Notes: generated from the sequence alone by a model not told the origin. A stretch of DNA of 64,000 nt from Candidatus Poseidoniaceae archaeon (GCA_938075675.1 CALJHE010000002.1:62001-126000); one strand, 5' to 3'. Positions 1 to 10,538 are shown, counted from the stretch's first letter. Numbers and translations: made by a program.

Positions 1-236
1 TGAACGTCTTGTGAGCGGTCTTCAGGATTGAATGCGGAAATTCGATGTGCATACCCGTCCTTACCGACGAGGATGACCGATAAACCATCAGGAGATACTT
101 TGCCTGCATTGATTCCAATATCAACATCTTCTAAAGAATCAACCAACTCTAGTTCAATTGCCGATTCGGGTTCTGCAGGAACTGAAGGTAAGAGCAGAAT
201 CATGAGAACGAAACCCAAGTAAAAGTATCCCCGCAT
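1..236 (-). CDS. N-terminal fragment of secreted beta-propeller-like protein (continues past window start)
   Basis: Reverse-strand reading from ATG at 236 gives MRGYFYLGFVLMILLLPSVPAEPESAIELELVDSLEDVDIGINAGKVSPDGLSVILVGKDGYAHRISAFNPEDRSQDV, open to the window edge; signal-peptide-like N-terminus then a propeller-blade-like repeat. Not in the ORF track because it is truncated. Confidence 0.65.
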   Translation of the reverse strand, partial: MRGYFYLGFVLMILLLPSVPAEPESAIELELVDSLEDVDIGINAGKVSPDGLSVILVGKDGYAHRISAFNPEDRSQDV

Positions 237-239
237 GAA

Positions 240-866
240 TTGCCGAATGTGAACTATCAAAAAACCCCTCCTATTCACGAAGAGGAATTTATCACTCGCT
301 CCAACGGTGAGCCTTATGGCAAAGAGGCTCTTCGCCGATGTATGGAGCGATTCGCAGTCAAGCGCGGTTTAGAGAAAAAGATTGGTGGAAATGCTGGTCT
401 AGCACGTATAGCAACCAACTATTTTGATGATATTCAAGTAGATGCTGAAGGCGTATTTACCGCCTCATTTGCAATTCTTACTGGAATTACCGGACACTTT
501 GGCACTGATGGCAAACTGGTCATGGATGTCAACCAAATGAAAGGCGATGACCTCAATGCATTCCTATCGGCTGATGGCGGAAGGGAACAAGCCATGGAAT
601 CCCGTAAAAGATGGTCTTCATTCCTTGACGAAGCAACAGGATATTCCCCCAAGCAACGTGGAGACAAAGCGAAAGAGGACGCTAAGAAGTTCTCTAAAGC
701 AAAATCTGCCATCAAGATGGCTCACAAGATGATGGAAATGAGCACATCCATTGACCAAGAAACAATTGACAAGGCCAACACCATGATTGCTGAACTGCAA
801 GAAATGATTGATTCGGGCACCCCTCCTTCGGAAGGACGGGTCAAGAAACTCAACGACTTGATTTGA
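240..866 (+). CDS. Conserved hypothetical protein (208 aa), TTG start or GTG at 249
   Basis: Long ORF directly upstream of and overlapping tyrS by 4 nt; no family recognised. Confidence 0.7.
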   Translation: MPNVNYQKTPPIHEEEFITRSNGEPYGKEALRRCMERFAVKRGLEKKIGGNAGLARIATNYFDDIQVDAEGVFTASFAILTGITGHFGTDGKLVMDVNQMKGDDLNAFLSADGGREQAMESRKRWSSFLDEATGYSPKQRGDKAKEDAKKFSKAKSAIKMAHKMMEMSTSIDQETIDKANTMIAELQEMIDSGTPPSEGRVKKLNDLI

Positions 867-2032
867 AGAAGATGGGTGGGAGCATGGGCGTCGACAAAGT
901 TCTCGAACCTCACATCGAAGACAACCCTCGAATCCTTGAACTCAACGATGAACAACAACGTCGGCTTTCATTGATGGTTGGCCAAGTTGACGAAACGGTA
1001 GGCATCGACCACTTGGTGACATGCCTCGCTGAGAATACCAGTATGGCAGGCGACGGTGTCATTCGATGCTACGTCGGTTTTGAACCGTCTGGAAAAGCCC
1101 ATATTGGGTGGAAAGTACTCTCGCTACAGCTGCGGCGAATGTTGGATGCAGATGCAAATGTGTTGATCTTCTTAGCGGACTGGCACGCATGGGTGAACGA
1201 CAAATTCAACGGCGTCATGGAAGACATTCAAACAACTGCCACTTACATGGAGGAAACCTTCAGAGCCCTGCTTGGCCATCCAGAGGAAGGGGAAGGTCCT
1301 GGGCAATTACGCTTCGTTTGGGCATCCCAAGTCATGAATTCGGGGGATTATTGGGCTCGTGTCCTTCGCTGTTCAAAGGGTGCGACATTGGCGAAGGTGC
1401 GGAAAACGTTTACGATTATGGGACGTGATGAGGCATCCTCCGAGCATGACTTGTCTAAATTCTTCTACCCCGCTATGCAGGCGAGTGACATCTTTGAGAT
1501 GAATATTGATGTTGCAATCGGCGGAATGGACCAACGCAAAGCGCACATGTTCATGCGCGACGTTGCCTCACGATGGAACTGGAGAAAGCCTACTTGCTTG
1601 CACACCCCTATTCTCTCATCTCTCAAAGCCACTGGTGTACGCATGGAAAGCTTCGATCACAAAATGAGCAAATCCGACCCCTCCGGAGCAATTTTACTTC
1701 ACGATGCGGAAAAATCAATCAGGAAGAAGATGCAGAAACACGCCTACCTCGACCCGGAAGACCCTCATTCACCAGTGTATGAACTCGCAGAGCATGTGGT
1801 CCTTCCTGAATGGGGAGAAATCGTTGTGACACCGAACCCTAAGTTTGGAGAGCCATCAACATGGACTGATTTATCATTGTTCAAAGCAGCAGTCGCCGAT
1901 GGAACATTGCATCCACTCGATGCAAAAATTGGCGTAGCAAACGGAGTAAGTAAAGGCTTACAAAGAGTATTCAACCACTTTGAGATGAATCCCGAAACTC
2001 TTGATGCAGTAACTTCAATTCGGCGGAAGTGA
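863..2032 (+). CDS. tyrS: Tyrosyl-tRNA synthetase, archaeal type (true start may be 893)
   Basis: GFEPSGKAHIGWK class I motif and KMSKSDPSGAI motif. Confidence 0.93.
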   Translation: MKKMGGSMGVDKVLEPHIEDNPRILELNDEQQRRLSLMVGQVDETVGIDHLVTCLAENTSMAGDGVIRCYVGFEPSGKAHIGWKVLSLQLRRMLDADANVLIFLADWHAWVNDKFNGVMEDIQTTATYMEETFRALLGHPEEGEGPGQLRFVWASQVMNSGDYWARVLRCSKGATLAKVRKTFTIMGRDEASSEHDLSKFFYPAMQASDIFEMNIDVAIGGMDQRKAHMFMRDVASRWNWRKPTCLHTPILSSLKATGVRMESFDHKMSKSDPSGAILLHDAEKSIRKKMQKHAYLDPEDPHSPVYELAEHVVLPEWGEIVVTPNPKFGEPSTWTDLSLFKAAVADGTLHPLDAKIGVANGVSKGLQRVFNHFEMNPETLDAVTSIRRK

Positions 2033-2941
2033 ATCGATTACCGAATCGTCGACCGATTCTTCAGAGGTATTGGAAAGGCCTTCCTCCACACTGTGCGCTT
2101 TGAGGTAAATCATGCGACGAGTATCTCGAATGAAATCACGGTTGACAAGTGGGTCAACAGCAACCATTGCATTAATCGTAAGATGCGCCCCTCGTGAAAA
2201 CTGGCCCACATATTCGTCAAAGACAACCACTTGAAAGCATTCTTGATTAAGCGCCATGCCGTTTTTAGTCATAAGAGGAGAGATGACCTCGAGATATTGC
2301 ACATCTTCGTAGAAGTTCTCCTCTGCAACCATTGAAACATCTGTTGGGTCTTTGTAGTACGATTTCGGCTTCTTCGAAGCCTGGTCTTTGACAATCGCAT
2401 CCAAACAAGCAGAACAGTACTTGACTTTTTCTCGAGGACGCGCTAGTCGCTCATTAATGGTCCACTTCAAACCGCAATCATTGCATTGGTGTGTGCTGAC
2501 TTTCAACCAACCAATGGCTGGACTTGCCCGTACAACAATGGCATCAAAGGCGAGAAGGCGAGTGCGATCACGCATTCTCAACTCACTCATCTCATAATAT
2601 CGGCTTGAAGGGAGATTAACGATACGGATGACTGGCCGAGTCGACATGACACGGTCGGAGTATTGCTCCTTCAGCACTTGGTTTCCGCATGCCAAAGTGT
2701 GCTCCATACTCTCGGTGAGTTCCAGTTGCAAGTCTCCGAACTGTCCAAGGTCATCCCACTCAATCTCAAACCCGAACACTGGCTCATCCTTGCCGGGAGA
2801 CGCGTTAAGGTCAGCAACATATTTCGGACTTTCAAACAACAACCTCCACGAGGCGAGAGTCTTTTGTTCGTCTTCGCTGGGCTCTGTTGGGAATTTTCGC
2901 TTCATAGATTCCACATGGGAACTACGACGGTTAAGAAACAT
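2015..2941 (-). CDS. MCM N-terminal-domain-like protein (zinc ribbon plus OB-fold) without AAA+ ATPase domain
   Basis: LLAFDAIVVRASPAIGWLKVSTHQCNDCG...VKYCSACLDA...EVISPLMT...GQFSRGAHLTINAMVAVDPL resembles the MCM N-domain order (OB strand, C-x2-C...C-x2-C, OB completion); only 308 aa and no Walker motifs. Confidence 0.5.
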   Translation of the reverse strand: MFLNRRSSHVESMKRKFPTEPSEDEQKTLASWRLLFESPKYVADLNASPGKDEPVFGFEIEWDDLGQFGDLQLELTESMEHTLACGNQVLKEQYSDRVMSTRPVIRIVNLPSSRYYEMSELRMRDRTRLLAFDAIVVRASPAIGWLKVSTHQCNDCGLKWTINERLARPREKVKYCSACLDAIVKDQASKKPKSYYKDPTDVSMVAEENFYEDVQYLEVISPLMTKNGMALNQECFQVVVFDEYVGQFSRGAHLTINAMVAVDPLVNRDFIRDTRRMIYLKAHSVEEGLSNTSEESVDDSVIDSLPPN

Positions 2942-3086
2942 TTTGCCTCCATCGAGAATTATACGATTTCGGCTTTGAATATTCTCTGAATAAAACCGGA
3001 GTGCTGCGTCTTAGACTCACCGGAAAAGGTGCAAACGTTCAAGAATCTCTTTGGAGTCGAGAAATCATCCAAGGAGTCTGACTGCT

Positions 3087-3824
3087 ATGTCCAACATCAT
3101 CGTCCTCGTCAAACAAGTGCCCGACACAAATGCCCGAATTGTCCTCTCGGGAGACCGAGTCGACCTTTCTGCAGTCAAGAAAGTCATGAGTCCATACGAT
3201 GAATTCGCTGTCGAAACTGCACTCCAACACCGTGAAGCGAACGGTGGAGAAGTCACTGCCATCACCGTCGGCGATGCTGGCGCTGACAAAGTTCTCAAAG
3301 ATGCAAAAGCGATTGGAGTCGACCACATCGTACGCATTGATAGTTCAGAATCACTCGACTCGAACGCCCTTCAAACCGTGCTCGCTTCCGTTGTGAAAAG
3401 CATGGATGCAAATGTTGTCTATTGCGGTAAATCCGCTGCAGATACTGGCGCTGGTTCTACCGGCCCTGGGCTGGCAGAACGCCTTGGCTGGGCATCTGTA
3501 TCCAACAGTATCAGTGTCTCTTTCGGAGACCAACTCTCAGTCGTCACTCCTTCTGCTGGAGGAAACGCCCGTTACACTGTCCCGCTTCCTGCAGTCGTCT
3601 CTTGCGACAAGGGTGACATGAAAGTTCGAAAGCCTAACGTGAAGGGAATTATGCAAGCAAAGCGAGCAAAAGTCGATGTTCAAACTGTTGATGCACCTGC
3701 ATCGACCGTATCCATTGTCTCACACAGTATGCCTCCTGCAAAACCTGCAGGCAAATCATATGACGGTGGCGCTGCTGCTGCAGAAGTAGCACAACTGCTT
3801 CGAGATGAAGCAAATGTAATCTGA
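3087..3824 (+). CDS. etfB: Electron transfer flavoprotein beta subunit
   Basis: MSNIIVLVKQVPDTNARI...SPYDEFAVETAL...DTGAGSTGPGLAERLGW; directly upstream of etfA. Confidence 0.92.
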   Translation: MSNIIVLVKQVPDTNARIVLSGDRVDLSAVKKVMSPYDEFAVETALQHREANGGEVTAITVGDAGADKVLKDAKAIGVDHIVRIDSSESLDSNALQTVLASVVKSMDANVVYCGKSAADTGAGSTGPGLAERLGWASVSNSISVSFGDQLSVVTPSAGGNARYTVPLPAVVSCDKGDMKVRKPNVKGIMQAKRAKVDVQTVDAPASTVSIVSHSMPPAKPAGKSYDGGAAAAEVAQLLRDEANVI

Positions 3825-3834
3825 GGTGAATAAA

Positions 3835-4767
3835 ATGTCTGAAACTATAGTAATCGCTGAAATCGTAAAAGGAGCAGTTCATTCCACAACTGCCGAATTA
3901 ATCACCGCTGCACAAGCACTCGGCTCACAACCCGTTTTGATCGTGCCCTGCACTGATGCCGGAACCGCCGATGGCGCCTCCGGAATGTCTGGCGCATCCC
4001 GAATTGTTGCTGCTAAATCCGAGGTATTTGCAAACTATGACGCTGCTGGTTGGGCTGCTGCACTCGATGCCGTGGCACCATCGGGAGTCATCATCGCATC
4101 TGCTTCACCTCAATCGAAAGACCTCGCTGCCCGTATCGCAGCTCGCAGAGGAATATCGGTGGTACAAGATGTCGTAAAAATCGACGGGCATAACCTCACA
4201 TCCCCTATTTACTCCGGCAAAGCAATGCAAACCGTAGCCCTTAGCGGAGATGCTGTCTTAACCGTACGTCCAAATGTGTTTGACGCTGCTCCGGCCGGTG
4301 GTTCAACCGAAATCTCGGTCGTCGACACAACTGGAGACATGGCAACAGCAGTCCAAGAATTCATGGCACGTGCTTCGAGTCGGCTGGATGTTGCTGAAGC
4401 AAACATCATCATATCCGGTGGCCGAGGAATGGGCTCTCCTGACAATTTTGTTCACCTTGAATCAATTGCAGACACCCTTGGTGCTGCTGTAGGTGCATCC
4501 CGTGCTGCGGTCGACACTTGGGAATCAATTCCTCACTCTATGCAAGTAGGACAAACTGGAAAGACCGTTAATCCAAACCTGTACATCGCAGTAGGCATAT
4601 CCGGTGCAATTCAGCACCTTGCTGGAATGCGTTCCTCAAAGTACATTGTCGCCATCAACAAAGATGCAGACGCACCAATTTTCCAACACGCCGACTATGG
4701 CATTGTTGCAACTTGGGAAGAAGCACTGCCTGTGCTTCAATCGACATTGTCCTCAATGATGGCTTGA
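3835..4767 (+). CDS. etfA: Electron transfer flavoprotein alpha subunit
   Basis: IISGGRGMGSPDNFVHLESIADTLGAAVGASRAAVD...QVGQTGKTVNPNLYIAVGISGAIQHLAGM FAD-binding signature; SD gaggtga upstream. Confidence 0.93.
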   Translation: MSETIVIAEIVKGAVHSTTAELITAAQALGSQPVLIVPCTDAGTADGASGMSGASRIVAAKSEVFANYDAAGWAAALDAVAPSGVIIASASPQSKDLAARIAARRGISVVQDVVKIDGHNLTSPIYSGKAMQTVALSGDAVLTVRPNVFDAAPAGGSTEISVVDTTGDMATAVQEFMARASSRLDVAEANIIISGGRGMGSPDNFVHLESIADTLGAAVGASRAAVDTWESIPHSMQVGQTGKTVNPNLYIAVGISGAIQHLAGMRSSKYIVAINKDADAPIFQHADYGIVATWEEALPVLQSTLSSMMA

Positions 4768-5550
4768 TTAGGAATATTTTCCAATCGTATACACGCCAGA
4801 GCCTGCTTTGTCTCCGACAAAGGGGTTCGTTTCTTTTTCATGACCGATTGTAGTCAATGGACCATGGCCAGGATACACGATGGTATCAGGTGCAAGCGGC
4901 CAAAGCTGGGTATGAATCGAGTGCGCAAGAACTTCGAAATCTCCTCCAGTATCTGGTAAATCCGTCCTTCCAACTGAACCAGCAAACAAAGTATCACCAA
5001 CGAACAAGTGGTCTGGCCCTTCTTCAACGAGGAGACGTAGGCAACAGCCGCCGAGAGTGTGACCCGGCGTATGGTGCACAACGAATTCAAGTGAGCCAAC
5101 TTCGAGTTTCTCACCGGCCTTCAATGCCACATCTGCGATGGCTGGCCGAGGAACCTCAAACCCATAGCGAAGCGCTGAGCGTTGAGCTAAAGTCTGTAGA
5201 AAAGTATCATCGGGATGCAGGTACCAATCTACTTCATACTCCTTTTTCAAATCAGGAATATGCCCACTGTGGTCAAAATGGGCATGTGTGTTAAGAAGTG
5301 CTACGACTTTCCGCTCAGGAATCCTTGATTGCTGCATTTCCCCAGCGGAGCGAGGACCGTTGGACCAATCCGGACCCTTACCCGAAAAGGAATCAATCCA
5401 GTCAATGATACGTTTGGGTTCAGCACCGCCATCGATGATAACTGTGTCACCCGTAGCAGTGTCTGTAACGACTGAACAACGCATTTGGAGAATGCCAACA
5501 AAAAAATATTCAACCCATGGTTTCCGAACGGCCATGGCCAGTCGAACCAT
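4768..5550 (-). CDS. Metallo-beta-lactamase fold hydrolase (glyoxalase II-like)
   Basis: NTHAHFDHSGHIP motif, HHTPGHTLGGCCL, VGDTLFAGSVGRTDLPD, YPGHGPLTTIGHEKETNPF. Confidence 0.9.
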   Translation of the reverse strand: MVRLAMAVRKPWVEYFFVGILQMRCSVVTDTATGDTVIIDGGAEPKRIIDWIDSFSGKGPDWSNGPRSAGEMQQSRIPERKVVALLNTHAHFDHSGHIPDLKKEYEVDWYLHPDDTFLQTLAQRSALRYGFEVPRPAIADVALKAGEKLEVGSLEFVVHHTPGHTLGGCCLRLLVEEGPDHLFVGDTLFAGSVGRTDLPDTGGDFEVLAHSIHTQLWPLAPDTIVYPGHGPLTTIGHEKETNPFVGDKAGSGVYTIGKYS

Positions 5551-5572
5551 TTCTCCTTCAAGAGACTAAGCC

Positions 5573-7231
5573 TTATTCAATGAACACTTGAAGTGAATCA
5601 CTGGACCATTGTCCATCGCGGTCACATACTCGCAACTCAAATCTATAATTACCTCGATTCAGCCGAACTTTGACTTTGCTGGAAGATGCGATTTCCTTTC
5701 CAGTCGAGTCGATCCAAGACCATGTCTGGATACGTTGTTGTGGGTCATGAGAATACGTGCCATCGAGCGTGATTACCGCATTCCCATCTGCATCGGCAAC
5801 ATGATTCTGGTCATCTCCTGTAACGGCTTTTGGAACGATGACTTCGCTGATACCCGTATTCAGTTCATCCAGCAACCCATCTTCCGGTAGGAGCGCCATA
5901 TTGGTGATGGCATCGTCCAATTGGGAGAGCAATTGTTCGGTATCGATATCGAGAGCACCGTCCGCAGTAACCTGCGCAACCTCACCTTGCACATCACCGA
6001 GTGCAGCTTGCAATGCATCGAGACCATCGCTTGGAGCGGACGAGTTTTGAATGGATGCTAATTCGTCCGGAGTGAAAAACTCTTTCATTGCATCATCCTC
6101 TCTATAGATTTCTTCGGCTGACAGTGGTTCAGCCTCTTCAGTTTTCTCAAACCACAGAGTGAGTTCAGATGCGTCAGTTTCCACCAACGATTCCAAAAGT
6201 GAAAAGTGTCCTATTGGTTCTTCTTCCGTCCAATCGTTTTGGTCTTCACCAGCAAATAAACAAATGGAACCATCGTTGCTCATAACCAGATAATTCGGCA
6301 TTCCTTGATGCTCAAGTTTCCACTCAGAACCGTCTGCATCTCTGCCGAAGACATAGAACCATGCTGTAGCAATGACGCTGCCGTTACAAAAAGCGAGGTT
6401 GCGAATCGGGTACTTGCACTCCATCTGTGTATCATGAACAAGTTGCGATAAATGCGTCGAAGAATGTACGACTTTGCCATCGTCAAAACCACACAGCAAT
6501 CCATTTTCACTCGGTATGGCTCGAAGAAGACGGCTCTTGACATCGAAGCGGTGTTGCAGTTTTTGATGAACTAAATCCCAAACTTCAATCTCGAGAACTT
6601 CTTCATCACCGGCCACCAAGGCATAACCTTCTCTACCGATAACGAGGTTGTTATTCGAATCACTTCCGATGCAAGTGATTGATTCACCTTTCTCGCCACG
6701 CGCAGGCCGACTCCATGCCAAATTCCCATTTGCAAGTGCTTGAACACGGCCATTTTCATGTGCTAGAATGAGGTAATCACCGACCACTTGCATGTGCAAA
6801 ACGTCTTGATAGGATTTTGACAAAGTAACCTCTGTGCCATCGTACTGCAGCAAAAAGAGGCGACCCAAACCGTCGACAATTGCCAACCCTGTAGGGGTTT
6901 TTTGTAGGTCAAAACCGCCTGCGCCAATTTCAAACTGCCATTCGATATTTCCATTGATATCGAGGCATGAGAGACCGTGAGCGTCATCCAACACATAGAG
7001 TGAATTACCGCGAAGAACCATACCTCGAACCATTGAGGAGGCTTTCCAAGAACCTGTTATCGTAAACTTCGAGTGTTCGTGTCGCGCAATGAAAACCTGC
7101 CCGTCGCCTTCTGCCCATGCAGTAATATCACCGTTCAACGAGAGTACAAGTGCGGTGACTTTCGACTCCGGTTGAAACGCTACATGCACCGGTCGAGTTC
7201 TCAACATGAACCGTTGAGGGAGCGGACTCAA
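5573..7231 (-). CDS. Beta-propeller (WD40/PQQ-like) protein with C-terminal PKD-like domain, no evident signal peptide
   Basis: Repeated propeller blades (e.g. HVAFQPESKVTALVLSLNGDITAWAEGDGQVFIARH); C-term AVITLDGTYSHDPQQRIQTWSWIDSTGKEIASSSKVKVRLNRGNYRFELRVCDRDGQWS. Confidence 0.7.
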   Translation of the reverse strand: MSPLPQRFMLRTRPVHVAFQPESKVTALVLSLNGDITAWAEGDGQVFIARHEHSKFTITGSWKASSMVRGMVLRGNSLYVLDDAHGLSCLDINGNIEWQFEIGAGGFDLQKTPTGLAIVDGLGRLFLLQYDGTEVTLSKSYQDVLHMQVVGDYLILAHENGRVQALANGNLAWSRPARGEKGESITCIGSDSNNNLVIGREGYALVAGDEEVLEIEVWDLVHQKLQHRFDVKSRLLRAIPSENGLLCGFDDGKVVHSSTHLSQLVHDTQMECKYPIRNLAFCNGSVIATAWFYVFGRDADGSEWKLEHQGMPNYLVMSNDGSICLFAGEDQNDWTEEEPIGHFSLLESLVETDASELTLWFEKTEEAEPLSAEEIYREDDAMKEFFTPDELASIQNSSAPSDGLDALQAALGDVQGEVAQVTADGALDIDTEQLLSQLDDAITNMALLPEDGLLDELNTGISEVIVPKAVTGDDQNHVADADGNAVITLDGTYSHDPQQRIQTWSWIDSTGKEIASSSKVKVRLNRGNYRFELRVCDRDGQWSSDSLQVFIE

Positions 7232-7257
7232 TTAACCCCATCCCTTGGATGGGTAGA

Positions 7258-8187
7258 TTACTGAAACCATGTTGTGGTATCTGGGTGAGGACGATGAAGG
7301 CTTGGAGATTCTAAATGAAGCCATAGCGCCTGTTTTTCTTTCTCTGTCCATCCACACAAGGGATTAAGCGTACACAGTGGAGTCGTTTTGATGGCTTCTT
7401 CTCTTCGTTCTATGAACGGTTCTGCTTCTTCAATACTCAAACCAACAACCCCCCAAGCTGGGCGTTGGAAAGTTCGGTTTTTGTCGTCTTTCGTTCGGCT
7501 TCGAACCCCGATAAAGGGATCCCATTTTTTCAACACCTCCACGTGAGATTGCTGTGAATCAAGAACGGGAATAATACGTGAACCTCGTCGCATTATCAAA
7601 AAACAACTTAGTACATCATCTCGTGTTCGAAGTTGCGCAAGTACGTCACCTTGAACACCAGTTGGAAGCCCACCCGGACCAAGTGTTCTCTTCTCAATGG
7701 ATGAGACTTTACCTGGTTCAAGAATAATCTTCACCCACCATTCTGGATTTGAAAGATTCACGGTAAGGGTCGGGTCCATTTCAATGAGTTTTGAACCAAG
7801 TGCTCGTGCATACGATTGAGAATCCCATTCCTCCTTCTTACCCAAACGTTTGATTCGGACGCCGAAGGTTCGTGCCTCACCTACCCGTAAATGGCGTTCC
7901 AATACGAGTTGTGCGATGAGGTGTGGGTCTGGGTTGTCAGAAATTTCAACAATTCGCTCCATGGCAACGATACCAAGGCCATGGCAAATTAGATCCTCAA
8001 CCTCTTCAGTTGGGGCTTCAGAGTAGACAACATCGAAGTCTCTCAGACGTGAACGAAGAATAGGAACTGAAGCATTTTTAGAAAGTTGTACTAAATTTCT
8101 CCGCAATGCTCTCTGAAACGAACGACGAACGACTTTCGATTTCAAACCGAGTTCGCCAAAACGCAAGATCCACGATTGTTGAGCCAT
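7258..8187 (-). CDS. THUMP-domain ThiI-like protein with degenerate, truncated PP-loop region
   Basis: THUMP region similar to ThiI (KTFxVRxKRxGK) followed by GPGGLPTGVQGDVLAQLRTRDDVLSCFLIMRRGSRIIPV where ThiI has GGxPxGxQxxVLxLxSGGxDSxxxxxxxMRRG. Confidence 0.72.
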   Translation of the reverse strand: MAQQSWILRFGELGLKSKVVRRSFQRALRRNLVQLSKNASVPILRSRLRDFDVVYSEAPTEEVEDLICHGLGIVAMERIVEISDNPDPHLIAQLVLERHLRVGEARTFGVRIKRLGKKEEWDSQSYARALGSKLIEMDPTLTVNLSNPEWWVKIILEPGKVSSIEKRTLGPGGLPTGVQGDVLAQLRTRDDVLSCFLIMRRGSRIIPVLDSQQSHVEVLKKWDPFIGVRSRTKDDKNRTFQRPAWGVVGLSIEEAEPFIERREEAIKTTPLCTLNPLCGWTEKEKQALWLHLESPSLHRPHPDTTTWFQ

Positions 8188-8196
8188 GCACAGGCC

Positions 8197-9738
8197 TCAA
8201 TCTTCGGTATCGTTGTGCATATCTACGATTTCGTCATCCTCACTGGACTCGACTTTAGCAGTGTCGTTACGAGATGCATAAAGAGCGTCAAGATACGCTT
8301 CATCAATACCGCCAGTGACGTACTCACCGTTGAAACAACTGGTATCGAACCGTGAGGGGGGGTGTTCGCCGATGGATGTCGCCTCGATAAGATCTTCAAG
8401 TGATTGATAAAACAAGCGATCGCTTCCAATGATGCTGTTAATCTCGTCAATGGACTTTCCATCTGCGATGAACTCATTGATTGCAGGCATGTCAATCCCA
8501 TACACATTGGGATATCGAACTGGAGGTGCGGCGGAGGCAAAATAGACCTTAGAAGCACCGACATCCCGAGCCATCTCGATAATCTGCGCACTTGTTGTTC
8601 CTCGGACAATGGAGTCGTCAACCAAGAGAATGTTCTTTCCAGCAAACTCGTGTCCGATAGCGTTCAATTTTCTGCGAACTGACTTTTCTCGAAGCGCTTG
8701 CCCGGGCATGATAAATGTGCGACCAACATATCGATTCTTGACAAATCCTTCTCGATATGGCACATCAAGAGCTTTGGCCATCTGTAATGCAGCAATACGC
8801 CCAGAATCCGGAACTGGAATCACAGCATCGATATCATGATCCGGCCATTGCTCAAGAATGCGTTTTGCGAGGATATCACCTTGGTTAAGCCGAGCGTGAT
8901 AGACAGAAATTCCGTCAATAACTGAATCCGGACGTGCAAAATAGACGTGTTCGAAGATACAAGGTGATGCTTCGACTTTTTCTGCGCATTGCCGGTGGAA
9001 CAGGTGTCCCGAGTTGGAAATGAAAATTGCTTCACCGGGTTGGACATCCCGAACAATATCAAAACCGAGTGCAGTAATGGCAACCGATTCACTGGCCACA
9101 ATCCATTCAGAACGCCCATCTACTTCACGTGAGCCAAAAATCAACGGGCGTATTCCATATGGGTCTCGAAAAGCAAGAAGTCCGTAACCGGAGATAATGG
9201 AAACACAAGCATAACTTCCCTCAACACGCCGATGAACATTCTTTACTGCACCAAATACAGTTTCAACATCCAAATGTGGGGCTCCTTCGATTGAAAGGCT
9301 CGAACCATTCGAGTCTAATTCCACTGCTAACATATTGAGCAGCAGTTCTGAATCGCTGCTTGTGTTCATGTGTCGATGATGTTTATCGGTCAATTGAACC
9401 TGAAGTTCCTTCGCATTCGTGAGATTACCGTTGTGAGCAAGACCAAGACCGTAAGGTGAATTGACATAGAACGGTTGAGCCTCAGAACGAGAGGATGAAC
9501 CTGCTGTGGGATAGCGTACATGTCCGATTCCTACATGGCCTTGCAGTCTGCGCATGTGACGAGTGTAGAAAATATCGGAAACAAGGCCGTTGGATTTCCT
9601 TAAACGGAACTGGCCATTGAAGTCAGTCATAATTCCAGCAGCATCTTGTCCGCGATGCTGAAGAACGGTGAGACCGTCATATATCAGTTGGTTAACATGG
9701 AAATTTTCACGTCCAACTATTCCAATGATGCCACACAT
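8197..9738 (-). CDS. purF: Amidophosphoribosyltransferase
   Basis: [45 protein letters not shown]-like motif, PRPP motif [15 protein letters not shown]. Confidence 0.96.
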   Translation of the reverse strand: MCGIIGIVGRENFHVNQLIYDGLTVLQHRGQDAAGIMTDFNGQFRLRKSNGLVSDIFYTRHMRRLQGHVGIGHVRYPTAGSSSRSEAQPFYVNSPYGLGLAHNGNLTNAKELQVQLTDKHHRHMNTSSDSELLLNMLAVELDSNGSSLSIEGAPHLDVETVFGAVKNVHRRVEGSYACVSIISGYGLLAFRDPYGIRPLIFGSREVDGRSEWIVASESVAITALGFDIVRDVQPGEAIFISNSGHLFHRQCAEKVEASPCIFEHVYFARPDSVIDGISVYHARLNQGDILAKRILEQWPDHDIDAVIPVPDSGRIAALQMAKALDVPYREGFVKNRYVGRTFIMPGQALREKSVRRKLNAIGHEFAGKNILLVDDSIVRGTTSAQIIEMARDVGASKVYFASAAPPVRYPNVYGIDMPAINEFIADGKSIDEINSIIGSDRLFYQSLEDLIEATSIGEHPPSRFDTSCFNGEYVTGGIDEAYLDALYASRNDTAKVESSEDDEIVDMHNDTED

Positions 9739-9805
9739 TGTATTGCCTCAACCCTATCGAGTGCTTGACGCTTTGTAGCCATTCCGGCTCAAGCCATCTC
9801 CTGCT

Positions 9806-9985
9806 TCAAGCCTTAGGGCGGTGTGCCTTTTTCGACCAATTGAACTTGCGCATGCGAGCAGTCTCGCCATATCCGCACGAAGCGCAAACTGACTTTTGCT
9901 TGTGATATGCATTGCGTCCGCAGCGGCGGCAGCGAATGTGAGTTGTCTTCTGACGCTTACCCATGGATGGAGTACCTTTCGACAT
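9806..9985 (-). CDS. rpl37e: Ribosomal protein eL37 (L37e)
   Basis: [54 protein letters not shown]; upstream of purF. Confidence 0.93.
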   Translation of the reverse strand: MSKGTPSMGKRQKTTHIRCRRCGRNAYHKQKSVCASCGYGETARMRKFNWSKKAHRPKA

Positions 9986-10061
9986 AGAATCACCGTATAA
10001 TCGCCCCACCAACCTCCCCCTTATGAAATCGACGGCGGAGGAAACCCCCTTCAATACGCCA

Positions 10062-10538
10062 TCACTCTTCTTCGAATGTGAAATTTATTCGGCGCTTTTG
10101 AGATGTAATGGCGGAAAACATTGAGCCAAGAGAGACACATACTGCAAACGCAACAGCTCCAGCCGAAACCAGGGTGTGAACAATGTTGTAGATCGCTTGA
10201 GCCTGGGCAGAACCATTGTCTTCAAGCAACATTGGACCTTGATTGATGAAGAAGAAAGTAGCTGCCACACCCAGCAGCGAAGCACAAAACATTCCCACCA
10301 ATGGCGCCAAAGGCCGGTTTCGGGATTCGCCGTAGAAAAAGAGATTCCCGAGAAGAAGCAATGAAAGCAAAGTGTACGATGTGAGTGTGGCGTTTGCGAA
10401 CCGAGTAAAAGCCTCGTCACCATCAAAACCTTCTATTCCAGATGAAAGGGTGATCTCTATGGCGAGTATGAGAAGAAGCGGCAGGACGAATGCCAAAGCC
10501 ATCATTCGCCATGTGACTGCAAGCCGTGAACCACTCAT
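10062..10538 (-). CDS. Membrane protein, 4 predicted TM segments
   Basis: Hydrophobic segments; 4-nt overlap with upstream membrane protein gene. Confidence 0.65.
   Translation of the reverse strand: MSGSRLAVTWRMMALAFVLPLLLILAIEITLSSGIEGFDGDEAFTRFANATLTSYTLLSLLLLGNLFFYGESRNRPLAPLVGMFCASLLGVAATFFFINQGPMLLEDNGSAQAQAIYNIVHTLVSAGAVAFAVCVSLGSMFSAITSQKRRINFTFEEE

Noticed and set aside
5573-7231. Frameshifted alternative ORFs (e.g. 6280..6543, 6763..6996) as separate genes
   Set aside because: They lie in alternative frames of the propeller gene whose own frame is continuous.
8197-9985. Possible missing LSm gene between eL37 and purF
   Set aside because: Some archaea have LSm-eL37-purF order, but absence here is ordinary gene-order variation and LSm may be elsewhere.
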